A stretch of 64,000 nt of DNA from Paramesorhizobium leguminum (GTDB lineage: Bacteria; Pseudomonadota; Alphaproteobacteria; Rhizobiales; Rhizobiaceae): assembly GCF_003217235.1 (NCBI RefSeq), contig NZ_QJTF01000001.1, positions 246,032-310,031 on the forward strand. The letters are read 5' to 3'. The position numbers were made by a program, and so were the translations under genes. The notes beneath the pieces are model-generated. The model worked only from the letters and a program-made list of their open reading frames with translations. It was not told the origin of the DNA and searched no databases. Shown piece after piece: positions 18,057 to 26,181 of the stretch (position 1 is its first letter; each line of letters begins with the position of its first letter).

Positions 18057-18100
18057 GCATGACCTTATCCAAAAAGTCTGCAACTTTTTTGGACCGTGCT
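18057..18100. repeat. RIME-like palindrome, single copy
   Basis: Inverse-orientation copy of the 43-bp palindrome, with arms GCATGACCTTATCCAAAAAG and CTTTTTTGGACCGTGCTC. It is more diverged than the tandem copies at 770-920. It separates pdxH from the lipoprotein gene, and a GTG within its right end could open the lipoprotein frame. Confidence 0.75.
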
Positions 18101-18119
18101 CAAGCAAAAGGGAAAGGCA

Positions 18120-18566
18120 TTGGCATCTAAAAATGCGCGCACCGCCCGACAGTTCTCAGCCATCCGCCTGTCAGCGGTGTTGATGCTTGGTGCCCTGAGC
18201 GGTTGTGCCATGAAGGGTTTCAGTATCGAGGATGCAGTTCCCGACGATGCGACCATTACCGGGTCCGTTTCAGCCGCGCAACAGGGCGAGCCCGACAAGG
18301 GCAAGCTGTCCGATCAGGCGACTGTCCGCAATGTCATTTCCGCGCTCGACTTCCGCAAATGGGGCGAAACGCCGATTCCCTGGGCCAACCCGGAGACGGG
18401 CAGCCAGGGCACCATCACAACCGTGGCGGAGAGCAAGACGGATACCGGGCTCTGCCGCCGCTTCCAGACCTCGCGCGAGGCTTTTGACGGCGTCTCGCTC
18501 TATCGCGGCGAAACCTGCTTGGAGAAGGACGGCGCATGGATGTTGAAATCATTCGCGCCGCTTTGA
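18120..18566 (+). CDS. Lipoprotein, RT0821/Lpp0805-like surface protein
   Basis: The product has a lipoprotein signal ending in LMLGALSGC, so it is probably acylated on the cysteine and anchored in a membrane. The mature region includes WGETPIPWANPETGSQGTI near the middle, LCRRFQTSREAFDGV and YRGETCLEKDGAW at the end. This is typical of the small RT0821/Lpp0805 surface-protein family seen next to dnaJ-like genes in rhizobia. TTG at 18120 is chosen because GGGAAAGG precedes it; GTG at 18096 is possible but lies inside a repeat. Function is unknown. Confidence 0.7.
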   Translation: MASKNARTARQFSAIRLSAVLMLGALSGCAMKGFSIEDAVPDDATITGSVSAAQQGEPDKGKLSDQATVRNVISALDFRKWGETPIPWANPETGSQGTITTVAESKTDTGLCRRFQTSREAFDGVSLYRGETCLEKDGAWMLKSFAPL

Positions 18567-18591
18567 GTTGGAAACGGTGGCGAACTATCCT

Positions 18592-18724
18592 CCCTCCATC
18601 CTCGTGGTTCGAGGCTCGCTACGCTCGCACCTCACCATGAGGATGGAAGAGCGCCGGCGTTTCAGTAGCCCTCATCCTGAGGTGCGTAGTGAAGCAAAGC
18701 GAAACGAAGCCTCGAAGGGCGAGG
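18592..18724. repeat. Imperfect palindromic intergenic repeat (family H)
   Basis: Arms CCATCCTCGTGGTTCGAGGC and CCTCATCCTGAGGTGCGTAG, followed by CGAAGCCTCGAAGG, form imperfect hairpins around TTCGAGGCTCGCTACGCTCG. The composition is that of a widespread rhizobial intergenic repeat. Only one copy is visible in this window. It separates the lipoprotein gene from the DnaJ-like gene. Confidence 0.65.
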
Positions 18725-18859
18725 GCGCTTGGCGCTGCGTCAGTCAAAGTAACTCTAAGCAGCGGATTCTCCACGGCAAATCTGGAAGTTCCGCCGGAAA
18801 ATACGCATATGAGAGACGATTTTTGAGTTTTCCGGCTGTTTTCTTCGGCAAAGAGGAAC

Positions 18860-19807
18860 ATGATGCGCGATCCCTATAGCGTGCTGGGCGTCGCCAAGAC
18901 GGCGAAGCCCGAAGAGATAAAATCGGCATACCGCAAGCTCGCCAAGAAGTTTCATCCCGACCAGAACCCGGATGATCCCAAGGCGAAGGAACGCTTCGCC
19001 GAGGCGAGCCAGGCCTATGACATAGTGGGCGACAAGGAGCGCCGGGCGCAGTTCGACCGCGGTGAGATCGATGCGGAAGGCAAGCCCGCGTTTGCGGGGT
19101 TCAATCCGCAGGGGTTCCATCCGGGCGGCGCAGGCGGTACGGGCGATCCCTTTGCCGATTACGCGCGCCGGGCTGGCGGTCGCGGTTTCGAGTTCCGTAC
19201 CGGGCCGGGCGGAAGCTTCAGCCAGGGCGGGTTTGCCGGGGCGGAAGACATCCTGAACGATCTTTTTGGCGGCGGCGCTGGTGGTGCCAGAGCCCGCGCG
19301 CGCCCGGCCAAGGGCGCCGATCTCATGGCCTCCATCGAAATCTCGCTTGAGCAGGCGGTCGGCGCGGAAAAGGTCGAGGCGGTCTTCCCCAATGGCAAAC
19401 GGCTGGCGATCAAGCTGCCGAAATATGTCGAGGACGGCCAGACAATCCGCCTGAAAGGGCAGGGCGACGCGATGCCTGGCGGAACGCCGGGCGACGCAAT
19501 GGTGACGATTCATATCCGGAATCACCCGCGCTTCGAGCTGAAAGGCCGCGATCTGCACCTCGATCTGCCGGTTTCGCTTGCCGATGCGGTGCTGGGCGCC
19601 CGCATCGAGGTGGAAACGCTGGATGGCAGGGTGGCGGTCAAGGTTCCGGCATGGTCAAGCTCCGACCGCGTCCTGCGGTTGAAGGGTAAGGGCCTGCCGG
19701 TGAAAGCGGGTGAGCGCGCCGATCTCTTCGTGCATGTCCGCGTGATGCTTCCCGAGGGCGGCGATCCGGAACTGGAGGCCTTGATGGAGAAGCAGCGGGC
19801 GGCATGA
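18860..19807 (+). CDS. DnaJ-class molecular chaperone (CbpA-like, no zinc finger)
   Basis: A 315-residue co-chaperone that should stimulate DnaK ATPase activity. The N-terminal J-domain (residues about 3-70) has the HPD signature in [12 protein letters not shown] glycine/phenylalanine-rich linker follows, including [20 protein letters not shown]. The C-terminal substrate-binding domain (about 150-310) shows [19 protein letters not shown] and [19 protein letters not shown]. The four CxxCxGxG zinc motifs of true DnaJ are absent, so it is a type II/CbpA-like protein. AAGAGGAAC precedes the tandem ATGs at 18860 and 18863. Confidence 0.92.
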   Translation: MMRDPYSVLGVAKTAKPEEIKSAYRKLAKKFHPDQNPDDPKAKERFAEASQAYDIVGDKERRAQFDRGEIDAEGKPAFAGFNPQGFHPGGAGGTGDPFADYARRAGGRGFEFRTGPGGSFSQGGFAGAEDILNDLFGGGAGGARARARPAKGADLMASIEISLEQAVGAEKVEAVFPNGKRLAIKLPKYVEDGQTIRLKGQGDAMPGGTPGDAMVTIHIRNHPRFELKGRDLHLDLPVSLADAVLGARIEVETLDGRVAVKVPAWSSSDRVLRLKGKGLPVKAGERADLFVHVRVMLPEGGDPELEALMEKQRAA

Positions 19808-19850
19808 GCATGGTCCCGAAAAGTTGTAGACTTTTCGGATAAGATCATGC
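19808..19850. repeat. RIME-like palindrome, single copy
   Basis: Arms GCATGGTCCCGAAAAGTTG and CTTTTCGGATAAGATCATGC match the 770-920 array. It starts at the base after the DnaJ-like stop codon and may serve as a transcript-end hairpin. Confidence 0.8.
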
Positions 19851-19925
19851 GACCTCCAAATTTAGAGCCCAAGTTACAAATAGATATATCAAGTTTCTGA
19901 TAAATCCGGCTTTTTTGCTCGCTCC

Positions 19926-19944
19926 GCTTGAAGCCTGTTCAAGC
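19926..19944. promoter_or_regulatory. Inverted repeat upstream of fabI, possible operator or -35 region
   Basis: The sequence GCTTGAAGCCTGTTCAAGC is a perfect 7-bp inverted repeat with a 5-bp spacer, located 60 bp before the fabI start. Its CTTGAA could also serve as a -35 element with CGATAGG as a loose -10. No regulator can be named from sequence. Confidence 0.3.
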
Positions 19945-20003
19945 CTGTGCGATAGGGCGCTTATGTCGCTTCAGAACAATTTTGACGAGGGTCGGGTAAA
20001 ATA

Positions 20004-20822
20004 ATGACCGCCAAATCTGGTTTGTTGCAGGGAAAACGCGGCCTGATCCTCGGTGTCGCGAACAATCGCTCCATCGCGTGGGGCATCGCCAAGGCTGCGC
20101 ATGACGCAGGCGCGGAGCTTGCGTTCACCTATCAGGGCGATGCGCTGAAGAAGCGCGTAGAGCCGCTGGCCGAGGAACTGGGCGCTTTCGTCTGTGGCCA
20201 TTGCGACGTCTCTGACGCCGCCACCATCGACGCCGTCTTCGACGCGCTCGAGAAAGAGTGGGGTAAGCTGGATTTCGTCGTCCATGCCATCGGCTTCTCC
20301 GACAAGGAGGAACTGACCGGGCGCTATGTCGATACGTCGGAAGCCAATTTCTGCAAGACGATGCTGATCTCGGTCTATTCGCTGACGGCCATCGCCAAGC
20401 GCGCCGAAAAGCTGATGGCCGGTGGCGGCTCGATCCTGACGCTGACCTATTACGGCGCCGAGAAGGTGATGCCTAACTATAACGTCATGGGCGTTGCAAA
20501 GGCTGCGCTTGAGGCGAGCGTCAAATATCTCGCCGTTGATCTCGGGCCCCAGAACATCCGCGTCAACGCCATTTCCGCCGGGCCGATCAAGACTTTGGCG
20601 GCCTCCGGCATCGGCGATTTCCGCTATATCCTGAAGTGGAACGAATATAACGCGCCGCTACGCCGCACGGTGACGATCGAGGAAGTGGGCGATGTCGGCC
20701 TCTATTTCCTCTCCGATCTGTCGCGTTCGGTGACGGGCGAGGTGCATCATGCGGACTCCGGTTATCACGTCGTCGGCATGAAAGCCGTCGATGCGCCGGA
20801 TATATCCGTGGTCAAGGAATAG
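20004..20822 (+). CDS. fabI: Enoyl-[acyl-carrier-protein] reductase (NADH)
   Basis: This cytoplasmic enzyme reduces the enoyl-ACP double bond in each round of fatty acid elongation. The 272-residue short-chain-dehydrogenase-fold protein has the nucleotide motif GVANNRSIAWGIA near residue 17. The catalytic Tyr-x6-Lys arrangement is seen in YNVMGVAKAALEASVKYLA near 156-174. The GPIKTLAASGIGDF substrate loop and the terminal HHADSGYHVVGM are also standard for FabI. It is the target class of triclosan and diazaborines. The phosphatase gene follows after 13 bp, suggesting a two-gene operon. Confidence 0.96.
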   Translation: MTAKSGLLQGKRGLILGVANNRSIAWGIAKAAHDAGAELAFTYQGDALKKRVEPLAEELGAFVCGHCDVSDAATIDAVFDALEKEWGKLDFVVHAIGFSDKEELTGRYVDTSEANFCKTMLISVYSLTAIAKRAEKLMAGGGSILTLTYYGAEKVMPNYNVMGVAKAALEASVKYLAVDLGPQNIRVNAISAGPIKTLAASGIGDFRYILKWNEYNAPLRRTVTIEEVGDVGLYFLSDLSRSVTGEVHHADSGYHVVGMKAVDAPDISVVKE

Positions 20823-20835
20823 CGGAGCTCGCGCG

Positions 20836-21426
20836 GTGGCAGGGAAACTTATCTATTTCTCGCGTCACGGCGAGACGGACTGGAACGTGTCGCAGCGCAT
20901 CCAGGGGCAGATCGATATCGATATCAACGCCAATGGCCGCGCCCAGGCGGACCGCAATGGCGACAAGCTGAAATCGCTGATCGGCAAGGGGGCAGGCTTC
21001 GATTTCGTCGCCAGTCCGCTGAGGCGGACGCGCGAAACCATGGAGCGCATCCGCGCCCGGATGGGCCTCGACCCCTACGACTACCGCACCGATCCCGAGC
21101 TGATGGAAGTCAATTTCGGCGATTGGCAGGGCTACATGCTCGACGATATCGCTCAGGAGCGCCGCGACCTCGTCGAGGCGCGCGCCCGCGACAAGTGGAA
21201 TTTCGTGCCGCCCGGCGAGACGGCGGAAAGCTACATGATGCTGGCGGACCGCGTGGGAGACTGGCTGAAACATGTGAAACAGCCGACGGTCTGCGTCACC
21301 CATGGCGGCTGCATCCGCACGCTGTTCTATCTCATCGAGAAGATGCCCGGCCACGAGGCAGCCAATCTATCCATCCCGCAGGACCAATTGCTGCGGCTTG
21401 AGAATGGCCGGCTGACCTGGCTCTGA
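20836..21426 (+). CDS. Histidine phosphatase family protein (phosphoglycerate mutase fold)
   Basis: A 196-residue phosphohistidine phosphatase-fold protein. The N-terminal signature LIYFSRHGETDWNVSQRIQG carries the catalytic histidine, ASPLRRTRETMERI follows near residue 61, ELMEVNFGDWQG near 94 and the second catalytic histidine is in VTHGGCIRTLFY near 154. GTG at 20836 is used because GGAG lies nine bases before it and the next codons match the family start. The substrate is unknown; alternatives include cobalamin- or sugar-phosphate phosphatase activity. It is probably co-transcribed with fabI. Confidence 0.88.
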   Translation: MAGKLIYFSRHGETDWNVSQRIQGQIDIDINANGRAQADRNGDKLKSLIGKGAGFDFVASPLRRTRETMERIRARMGLDPYDYRTDPELMEVNFGDWQGYMLDDIAQERRDLVEARARDKWNFVPPGETAESYMMLADRVGDWLKHVKQPTVCVTHGGCIRTLFYLIEKMPGHEAANLSIPQDQLLRLENGRLTWL

Positions 21427-21490
21427 AACACTTCATTTCGTTTTGCCCACTGCGCGCCCTAGGTATCATTGAACCTTTACAGTGCACGCC

Positions 21491-21596
21491 GTCATTCTCG
21501 GGCTTGTCCCGAGAATCTACCGTGGCCTAATCTGTCAGGACGGTAATCGCTTATCGTTTTCTTATGGCAGATTCTCGGGACAAGCCCGAGAATGAC
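21491..21596. repeat. Family C palindromic element, copy 2 (inverted)
   Basis: The outer arms are the same as at 14806-14911, but the asymmetric centre reads in the opposite direction (TCAGGACGGTAATCGCTTAT). The two copies differ at few positions. It fills much of the 270-bp gap before the HicB-like gene. Confidence 0.85.
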
Positions 21597-21697
21597 GGCA
21601 GAACTATGCGCCATCACTTATCGGCGTTTCATTGAGGTCTGACAGGCTCTGAAAATACTGGCCAGCAGGAAAGACATCGACCGCATAGGAGAAGACG

Positions 21698-22057
21698 ATG
21701 GCGATTGAAATGTCGTTGCCCCGCTTTGAAATGCGCCCTCTCTCGGAAGAGGAAGGGGGAGGCTACCTTATTGAATTTCCTGAATATCCTGGCTGCATAG
21801 CGGACGGGGAGACCCCGGAAGAGGCTATGAAAGAAGGCGTGGATGCCTTGAAATCCTATCTGGACACCTTGCAGGAACTCGGTCGCCCCATTCCTGCAAG
21901 CGGTGAGGTCTACGGCGGGCAATGGCGTCAACGTGTTCCGAAATCGCTTCATGCCGCGCTGGCTCGCAGAGCCGAGCGTGAAGGTGTGTCACTCAATATG
22001 CTCGTGACCACTCTGCTCGCGGAAGGCATCGGCCGGCGGATGGGCGGCTTCAATTGA
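21698..22057 (+). CDS. HicB-family antitoxin-like protein
   Basis: A 119-residue protein with the HicB architecture. The N-terminal half-RNase-H-like domain shows GGGYLIEFPEYPGCIADGET near residues 19-38, followed by PEEAMKEGVDALKSYLD. The C-terminal segment is a ribbon-helix-helix-like region (RVPKSLHAALARRAEREGVS near 78-97). Such proteins bind DNA and neutralise HicA mRNA interferases. No HicA frame is visible on either side, so this looks like a solitary member. AGGAGAAGACG precedes the ATG. Confidence 0.82.
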   Translation: MAIEMSLPRFEMRPLSEEEGGGYLIEFPEYPGCIADGETPEEAMKEGVDALKSYLDTLQELGRPIPASGEVYGGQWRQRVPKSLHAALARRAEREGVSLNMLVTTLLAEGIGRRMGGFN

Positions 22058-22094
22058 TCGCGATTCGGACCATGTAGTTTGAGCCTTTGATAGC

Positions 22095-22346
22095 CTAATC
22101 CGCCTCTTCGATATCAGTGATGAACTTGTCCTTGTCCACCACATCGAATGAAACTGCGACCTTCATGCCTTCGTTGATGGCGCTATAGTCGAATTCGCCC
22201 GGCAGCTTATAGATTTCATCGTCATCGAGCGTGATCGTGTTGTTTTCTTCGTCGATGCGGGTGATCTTGCCCTGGACGTCATCGGCCATGACGACGGATG
22301 AAAAGAGAGTGGAAAGAATGAAGAACAGGGTAATGAGAATGCGCAT
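22095..22346 (-). CDS. DUF1344 small periplasmic protein
   Basis: An 83-residue protein with a signal peptide (MRILITLFFILSTLFSSVVMA) and a short mature domain reading DDVQGKITRIDEENNTITLD. That matches DUF1344, a rhizobial family of small exported beta-rich proteins. ATG at 22346 is chosen over the longer TTG frame because AGGGGAAGACC precedes it and the signal peptide then starts the protein. Function is unknown. It is divergent from aroC, and the gap between is AT-rich. Confidence 0.8.
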   Translation of the reverse strand: MRILITLFFILSTLFSSVVMADDVQGKITRIDEENNTITLDDDEIYKLPGEFDYSAINEGMKVAVSFDVVDKDKFITDIEEAD

Positions 22347-22525
22347 GACGGTCTTCCCCTGATAAGGATTCACAGACTCCAGTGAAGAATAGTCAGCGGA
22401 ATATGTCAAAAGAAATATGGAAATTGCTTTATACCAAGGAATTTCCTCGAACGGACGCGGCACGGATTTGACCGGCGGCCAAAACCCCAATAAAACCCGG
22501 TTCTCTTTGCCCGAAGGGTTTTGCC

Positions 22526-23620
22526 ATGTCTCACAATACGTTCGGCCATCTGTTTCGCGTTACCACCTGGGGCGAAAGCCATGGCATCGCGCTGGGCTGC
22601 GTCATCGATGGCTGCCCGCCCGGCATCCGCTTCAGCGAGGCGGAGATTCAGTCCTATCTCGACAAGCGCAAGCCCGGCCAATCCAAATACACCACCCAGC
22701 GCCGCGAGGCCGATCAGGTGCGGGTTCTCTCCGGCGTGCTGCTGGAAGATGATGGCGTGACCATGGTTTCCACCGGCACGCCGATTTCGATGATGATCGA
22801 GAACACCGATCAGCGCTCCAAGGATTATGGCGAGATCGCCCGCCAATATCGCCCCGGCCATGCCGATTATACCTATGACGTCAAATACGGCATCCGCGAT
22901 TATCGCGGCGGCGGCCGCTCGTCGGCGCGTGAGACGGCGGCGCGAGTCGCCGCAGGGGCCATCGCCCGCAAGGTCGTGCCGGGTCTCGAAGTGCGCGGCG
23001 CGCTCGTCGCCATGGGCATCCACGATATCGACCGTTCGCGCTGGGACTGGAATGAGGTGGACAACAACCCGTTCTTCACGCCCGATGCCGGTTCGGTCGA
23101 AACCTTCGCCACCTATCTCGACGGCCTGCGCAAGGCGGGCTCGTCCGTGGGCGCGATCATCGAGATCGTCGCGGAGGGCGTTCCGGCCGGCCTTGGCGCG
23201 CCGATTTACGCCAAGCTCGACCAGGATATCGCCAGCTATCTGATGTCGATCAATGCCGTGAAGGGCGTGGAAATCGGCAATGGCTTCGAGGCCGCGCGCC
23301 TGACCGGCGAGGAAAACGCCGACGAGATGCGCATGGGACCAGACGGCAAGCCAGTGTTCCTCTCCAACCATGCGGGCGGCATCCTTGGCGGCATCGCCAC
23401 GGGCGCGCCTGTCGTCGCCCGTTTCGCCGTCAAGCCGACCTCATCGATCCTGACGCCGCGCAAAAGCATCGATGCCGATGGCAAGGAAGTGGATATCATG
23501 ACCAAGGGGCGGCATGACCCCTGCGTCGGCATCCGCGCCGTTCCCATCGGCGAGGCGATGGTCGCCTGCGCCATCGCCGATCATTATCTGAGACATCGCG
23601 GCCAGACGGGGAAGGGGTGA
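22526..23620 (+). CDS. aroC: Chorismate synthase
   Basis: This enzyme converts 5-enolpyruvylshikimate-3-phosphate to chorismate with reduced FMN, the last step of the shikimate pathway. The 364-residue product carries the family signatures [19 protein letters not shown] near 15, [20 protein letters not shown] near 109 and [20 protein letters not shown] near 130. The histidine-containing segment [18 protein letters not shown] lies near 330. Its TGA stop is the first part of the palindromic repeat at 23618. Length is normal. Confidence 0.97.
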   Translation: MSHNTFGHLFRVTTWGESHGIALGCVIDGCPPGIRFSEAEIQSYLDKRKPGQSKYTTQRREADQVRVLSGVLLEDDGVTMVSTGTPISMMIENTDQRSKDYGEIARQYRPGHADYTYDVKYGIRDYRGGGRSSARETAARVAAGAIARKVVPGLEVRGALVAMGIHDIDRSRWDWNEVDNNPFFTPDAGSVETFATYLDGLRKAGSSVGAIIEIVAEGVPAGLGAPIYAKLDQDIASYLMSINAVKGVEIGNGFEAARLTGEENADEMRMGPDGKPVFLSNHAGGILGGIATGAPVVARFAVKPTSSILTPRKSIDADGKEVDIMTKGRHDPCVGIRAVPIGEAMVACAIADHYLRHRGQTGKG

Positions 23621-23699
23621 ATGGTGAATAGTGAATGGAACATTCGCTATTCACTCTGCCCGTTTCACTCGTCACCATTTTCCCATTCACCATTCACTA
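23618..23699. repeat. AGTRRGS-type palindromic array, copy 3
   Basis: The left arm GAATGGTGAATAGTGAATGG is complementary to the right arm CCATTCACCATTCACT with an intermediate CTATTCACTCTG. It overlaps the aroC stop codon and ends 12 bp before the ribB start, so it forms the whole aroC-ribB spacer. Confidence 0.75.
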
Positions 23700-23711
23700 C
23701 AAGGTACCCAC

Positions 23712-24824
23712 ATGGCCTTCGATCAAAAACGAGTCGTGGACGCGATCCGCGCTTTCGAACGCGGCGAGATCGTGGTCGTCACGGATGACGATGGGCGTGA
23801 GAACGAGGGCGATCTGATCGTCGCGGCGGTGCATTGCACGCCGGAAAAGATGGCCTTCATCGTCCGCCATACGTCCGGCATCGTCTGCGCGCCCATGCCG
23901 CGCGAAGAGGCCAAACGTCTCAATCTGGCGCCTATGGTGGCGGAAAACGACTCCGCGCATACCACTGCCTTCACCGTTACAGTTGATTACAAGCATGGCA
24001 CCACGACCGGCATCTCCGCCGACGATCGCACGCTGACAGTGCGTAACCTCGCCAATCCCAACGCCGGCGCGTCCGATTTCACCCGCCCCGGCCATATTTT
24101 TCCGCTCGTTGCCCGCGAGGGCGGCGTGCTGATGCGTTCGGGGCATACCGAGGCAGCGGTCGATCTCTGCAAGCTTGCCAGCCTGCCGCCCATCGGGGTC
24201 ATCTGCGAACTGGTCAACGATGATGGCTCCGTCATGCGCGGTCCGCAGATAAACGATTTTGCCGGGCAGCACGGGCTGCAAACGGTGACCGTCGCCGATT
24301 TGATCGCCTATCGCCAGCGCAAGGAAACGCTGGTCGAACGGCTGAGCGAGACATCTGTCGAAACCTCCGCCGGTCCGGCCAAGGCCTATACTTACCAGCT
24401 GCCCTGGGAGCCGATGCAGCACGTCGCCATCGTCTTCGGCGATATCCGCGATGGCGAGGATGTGCCCGTCCGCCTCCAGCGCGAGGACGTGTTGGCCGAT
24501 GTATTCGGCGGTGAGTGCAGCGTGGACGCGATCCTGAGGCGCATGGCCGAGGCCAAGCGCGGTGTGCTCGTATATCTGCGCGAAGGCTCCGTCGGCGTCC
24601 GCCAGGAGAAAAGCGATGCCCGCGCCCGCGACGCGATTCCCGGAGAGAAGGAAGACCACGCCGAAGCCCGCGCCCGCGAGGAAGAATGGCGGCAGATCGG
24701 CCTTGGCGCGCAAATCCTGAAAGATCTCGGCATCGCCTCCATCCGCCTGCTGGCTTCCCGCGAGCGCCATTATGTCGGGCTGGAAGGGTTCGGGATCAGG
24801 ATTGTGAAGACGGAGATTTTGTGA
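23712..24824 (+). CDS. ribB: 3,4-dihydroxy-2-butanone 4-phosphate synthase with degenerate GTP cyclohydrolase II domain
   Basis: The N-terminal 200 residues form the DHBP synthase that makes the four-carbon precursor of riboflavin from ribulose 5-phosphate. TDDDGRENEGDLIVAA near 24, HTSGIVCAPM near 56 and FTRPGHIFPLVAREGG with GHTEAAVDLCKLA near 130-150 are its active-site motifs. The C-terminal 160 residues align with RibA in order, but the zinc cysteine cluster (C-x10-C-x-C) is replaced by REDVLADVFGGECSVDAI. The GTP-binding signature is likewise poor, so GTP cyclohydrolase activity is unlikely. The protein has 370 residues. The start at 23712 is the first ATG outside the repeat. Confidence 0.9.
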   Translation: MAFDQKRVVDAIRAFERGEIVVVTDDDGRENEGDLIVAAVHCTPEKMAFIVRHTSGIVCAPMPREEAKRLNLAPMVAENDSAHTTAFTVTVDYKHGTTTGISADDRTLTVRNLANPNAGASDFTRPGHIFPLVAREGGVLMRSGHTEAAVDLCKLASLPPIGVICELVNDDGSVMRGPQINDFAGQHGLQTVTVADLIAYRQRKETLVERLSETSVETSAGPAKAYTYQLPWEPMQHVAIVFGDIRDGEDVPVRLQREDVLADVFGGECSVDAILRRMAEAKRGVLVYLREGSVGVRQEKSDARARDAIPGEKEDHAEARAREEEWRQIGLGAQILKDLGIASIRLLASRERHYVGLEGFGIRIVKTEIL

Positions 24825-24833
24825 GGGCTGGGC

Positions 24834-24866
24834 GTCTCCTTCCCCGCAAGGGGGGAGGGAGGGTGA
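24834..24866. repeat. Short hairpin related to family B arms
   Basis: The stretch CTCCTTCCCCGCAAGGGGGG plus AGGGAGGG is a single hairpin identical in style to one arm of the family B elements. It lies 10 bp after the ribB stop and may be a solo remnant or a transcript-end hairpin. Confidence 0.55.
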
Positions 24867-24917
24867 TCGCGCAAAATTCCCTTACACTTTTCTGCATCGC
24901 GCCCTAATATCCCCACC

Positions 24918-25856
24918 ATGACAACCCGGCTCTACTGGCACCCCATCTACCTCGAGCATCTGACGCCGCCCGGTCATCCCGAGCGGCCGGATCGCCTGCG
25001 CGCGCTTCACGGCGCCATCGAAGGCGAGGAGTTCTATCGTCTCGATCGGGTGGAAGCGCCGATGGGTGACGAGGCGACGATCCTTTACGCCCATAGCGAA
25101 AGCCTCGTGGAGCGGATCAAGGCGGCGATCCCCAAGGAAAGCGAACAGCTGGAACTAATGCGGATCGATGAAGATACCTTCGTCAGTCCGAAGAGCTGGG
25201 ACGCGGCGCTGACCGCCATCGGCGCGGCCAATGCCGCCATCGATACGGTCTTCAAGGGCGAGGCGGACAATGTGTTTGTCGCCTCGCGCCCGCCCGGCCA
25301 CCACGCCGAGCGCGATAAGGCCATGGGCTTCTGCCTCTTCAACAACGCCGCCATCGCCGCCCGCCATGCCCAGCGCAAGCATGGCGCCGAGCGGGTCGCC
25401 ATCGTCGATTGGGACGTGCACCATGGCAACGGTACGCAGGATATCTTTGAGGCCGACCCGACCGTGCTCTATTGCTCGACACACCAGATGCCGCTTTATC
25501 CCGGCACTGGAGCAAAGGACGAGACCGGCGTCGGCAATATCGTCAACGCGCCGCTGTCTTCAGGCGGGGGTGGTCGTGAGTTCCGCGAGGCTTTCACCAG
25601 CCGGGTGCTGCCGGCGCTCGATGATTTCCGGCCTGATCTCATCATCATCTCCGCCGGCTTCGACGCGCACCACCGCGATCCTCTGGCTGAGCTTAATCTC
25701 GACGAAAGCGATTTCGATTGGGCGACGGGCAAGCTGATGGACAGGGCAGGGCGGTTTGCAAACAACCGTCTCGTCAGCGTTCTCGAAGGCGGCTATGATC
25801 TTCAGGGCTTGTCTGGGTCCGCCGCAGCGCATATTACCCGTTTGATGAAAGGGTGA
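24918..25856 (+). CDS. Histone deacetylase-fold protein (acetylpolyamine/acetoin-utilisation type)
   Basis: A 312-residue zinc-dependent amidohydrolase of the arginase/HDAC superfamily. The metal and catalytic residues are present: SRPPGHHAERDKAMGFCLFN near 120-139, IVDWDVHHGNGTQDIF near 160 and SAGFDAHHRDPLAEL near 244. In bacteria such proteins act on acetylated polyamines or protein lysines; the substrate here is not known. It starts MTTRLYWHPIYLEHLTP and has no signal peptide. xseB follows only three bases after its stop, an arrangement common in Hyphomicrobiales, where dxs often comes next; here dxs lies about 3 kb downstream. Confidence 0.9.
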   Translation: MTTRLYWHPIYLEHLTPPGHPERPDRLRALHGAIEGEEFYRLDRVEAPMGDEATILYAHSESLVERIKAAIPKESEQLELMRIDEDTFVSPKSWDAALTAIGAANAAIDTVFKGEADNVFVASRPPGHHAERDKAMGFCLFNNAAIAARHAQRKHGAERVAIVDWDVHHGNGTQDIFEADPTVLYCSTHQMPLYPGTGAKDETGVGNIVNAPLSSGGGGREFREAFTSRVLPALDDFRPDLIIISAGFDAHHRDPLAELNLDESDFDWATGKLMDRAGRFANNRLVSVLEGGYDLQGLSGSAAAHITRLMKG

Positions 25857-25859
25857 ATC

Positions 25860-26117
25860 ATGGTCGACGACAAAGCCAATGCCGACATCGCCGCGATGAG
25901 CTTCGAGCAGGCGCTGGAACAGCTTGAACGGATCGTGGAGGATCTGGAACGTGGCGATGTGCCGCTCGACCAGTCGATCCGCATCTATGAGCGCGGCGAA
26001 GCGCTGAAGAAGCATTGCGACACGCTGCTGAAGGCGGCTGAAGACAAGGTCGAGAAGATCAGGCTCGGACGGGATGGACAGCCGGTGGGGGTAGAGCCGT
26101 TGGACGGTGAGCAGTAA
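25860..26117 (+). CDS. xseB: Exodeoxyribonuclease VII small subunit
   Basis: The small subunit of the single-strand-specific exonuclease VII, which works with XseA (not in this window). The 85-residue helical protein shows [20 protein letters not shown] near residue 13 and [19 protein letters not shown] near 40, both typical. It is probably in one operon with the HDAC-fold gene. Its last codons and stop (GEQ, then TAA) lie inside the palindromic repeat beginning at 26103, so the C-terminus is partly repeat-derived. Confidence 0.93.
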   Translation: MVDDKANADIAAMSFEQALEQLERIVEDLERGDVPLDQSIRIYERGEALKKHCDTLLKAAEDKVEKIRLGRDGQPVGVEPLDGEQ

Positions 26118-26181
26118 ACGGTAAGCAGTAAGCAGTAAGCAGTAATGTAATTAGCTCACTGCTTATCGCTCACTGCTTACT
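26103..26181. repeat. AGTRRGS-type palindromic array, copy 4
   Basis: The left arm contains GACGGTGAGCAGTAAACGG and three further AAGCAGT units. The right arm reads TCACTGCTTATCGCTCACTG. The array contains the xseB stop codon (26115-26117) in the left arm and the stop of the convergent dedA gene (26177-26179) in the right arm. Confidence 0.85.

Noticed and set aside
21430..21697. A HicA toxin gene before the HicB-like gene
   Set aside because: The gap holds a palindromic repeat and only short frames broken by stops; a 21-codon frame ending over the hicB start lacks HicA features.
23631..23711. Longer start for ribB
   Set aside because: The extension is encoded by the palindromic repeat (HSARFTRHHFPIHHS), which has no similarity to DHBP synthases.
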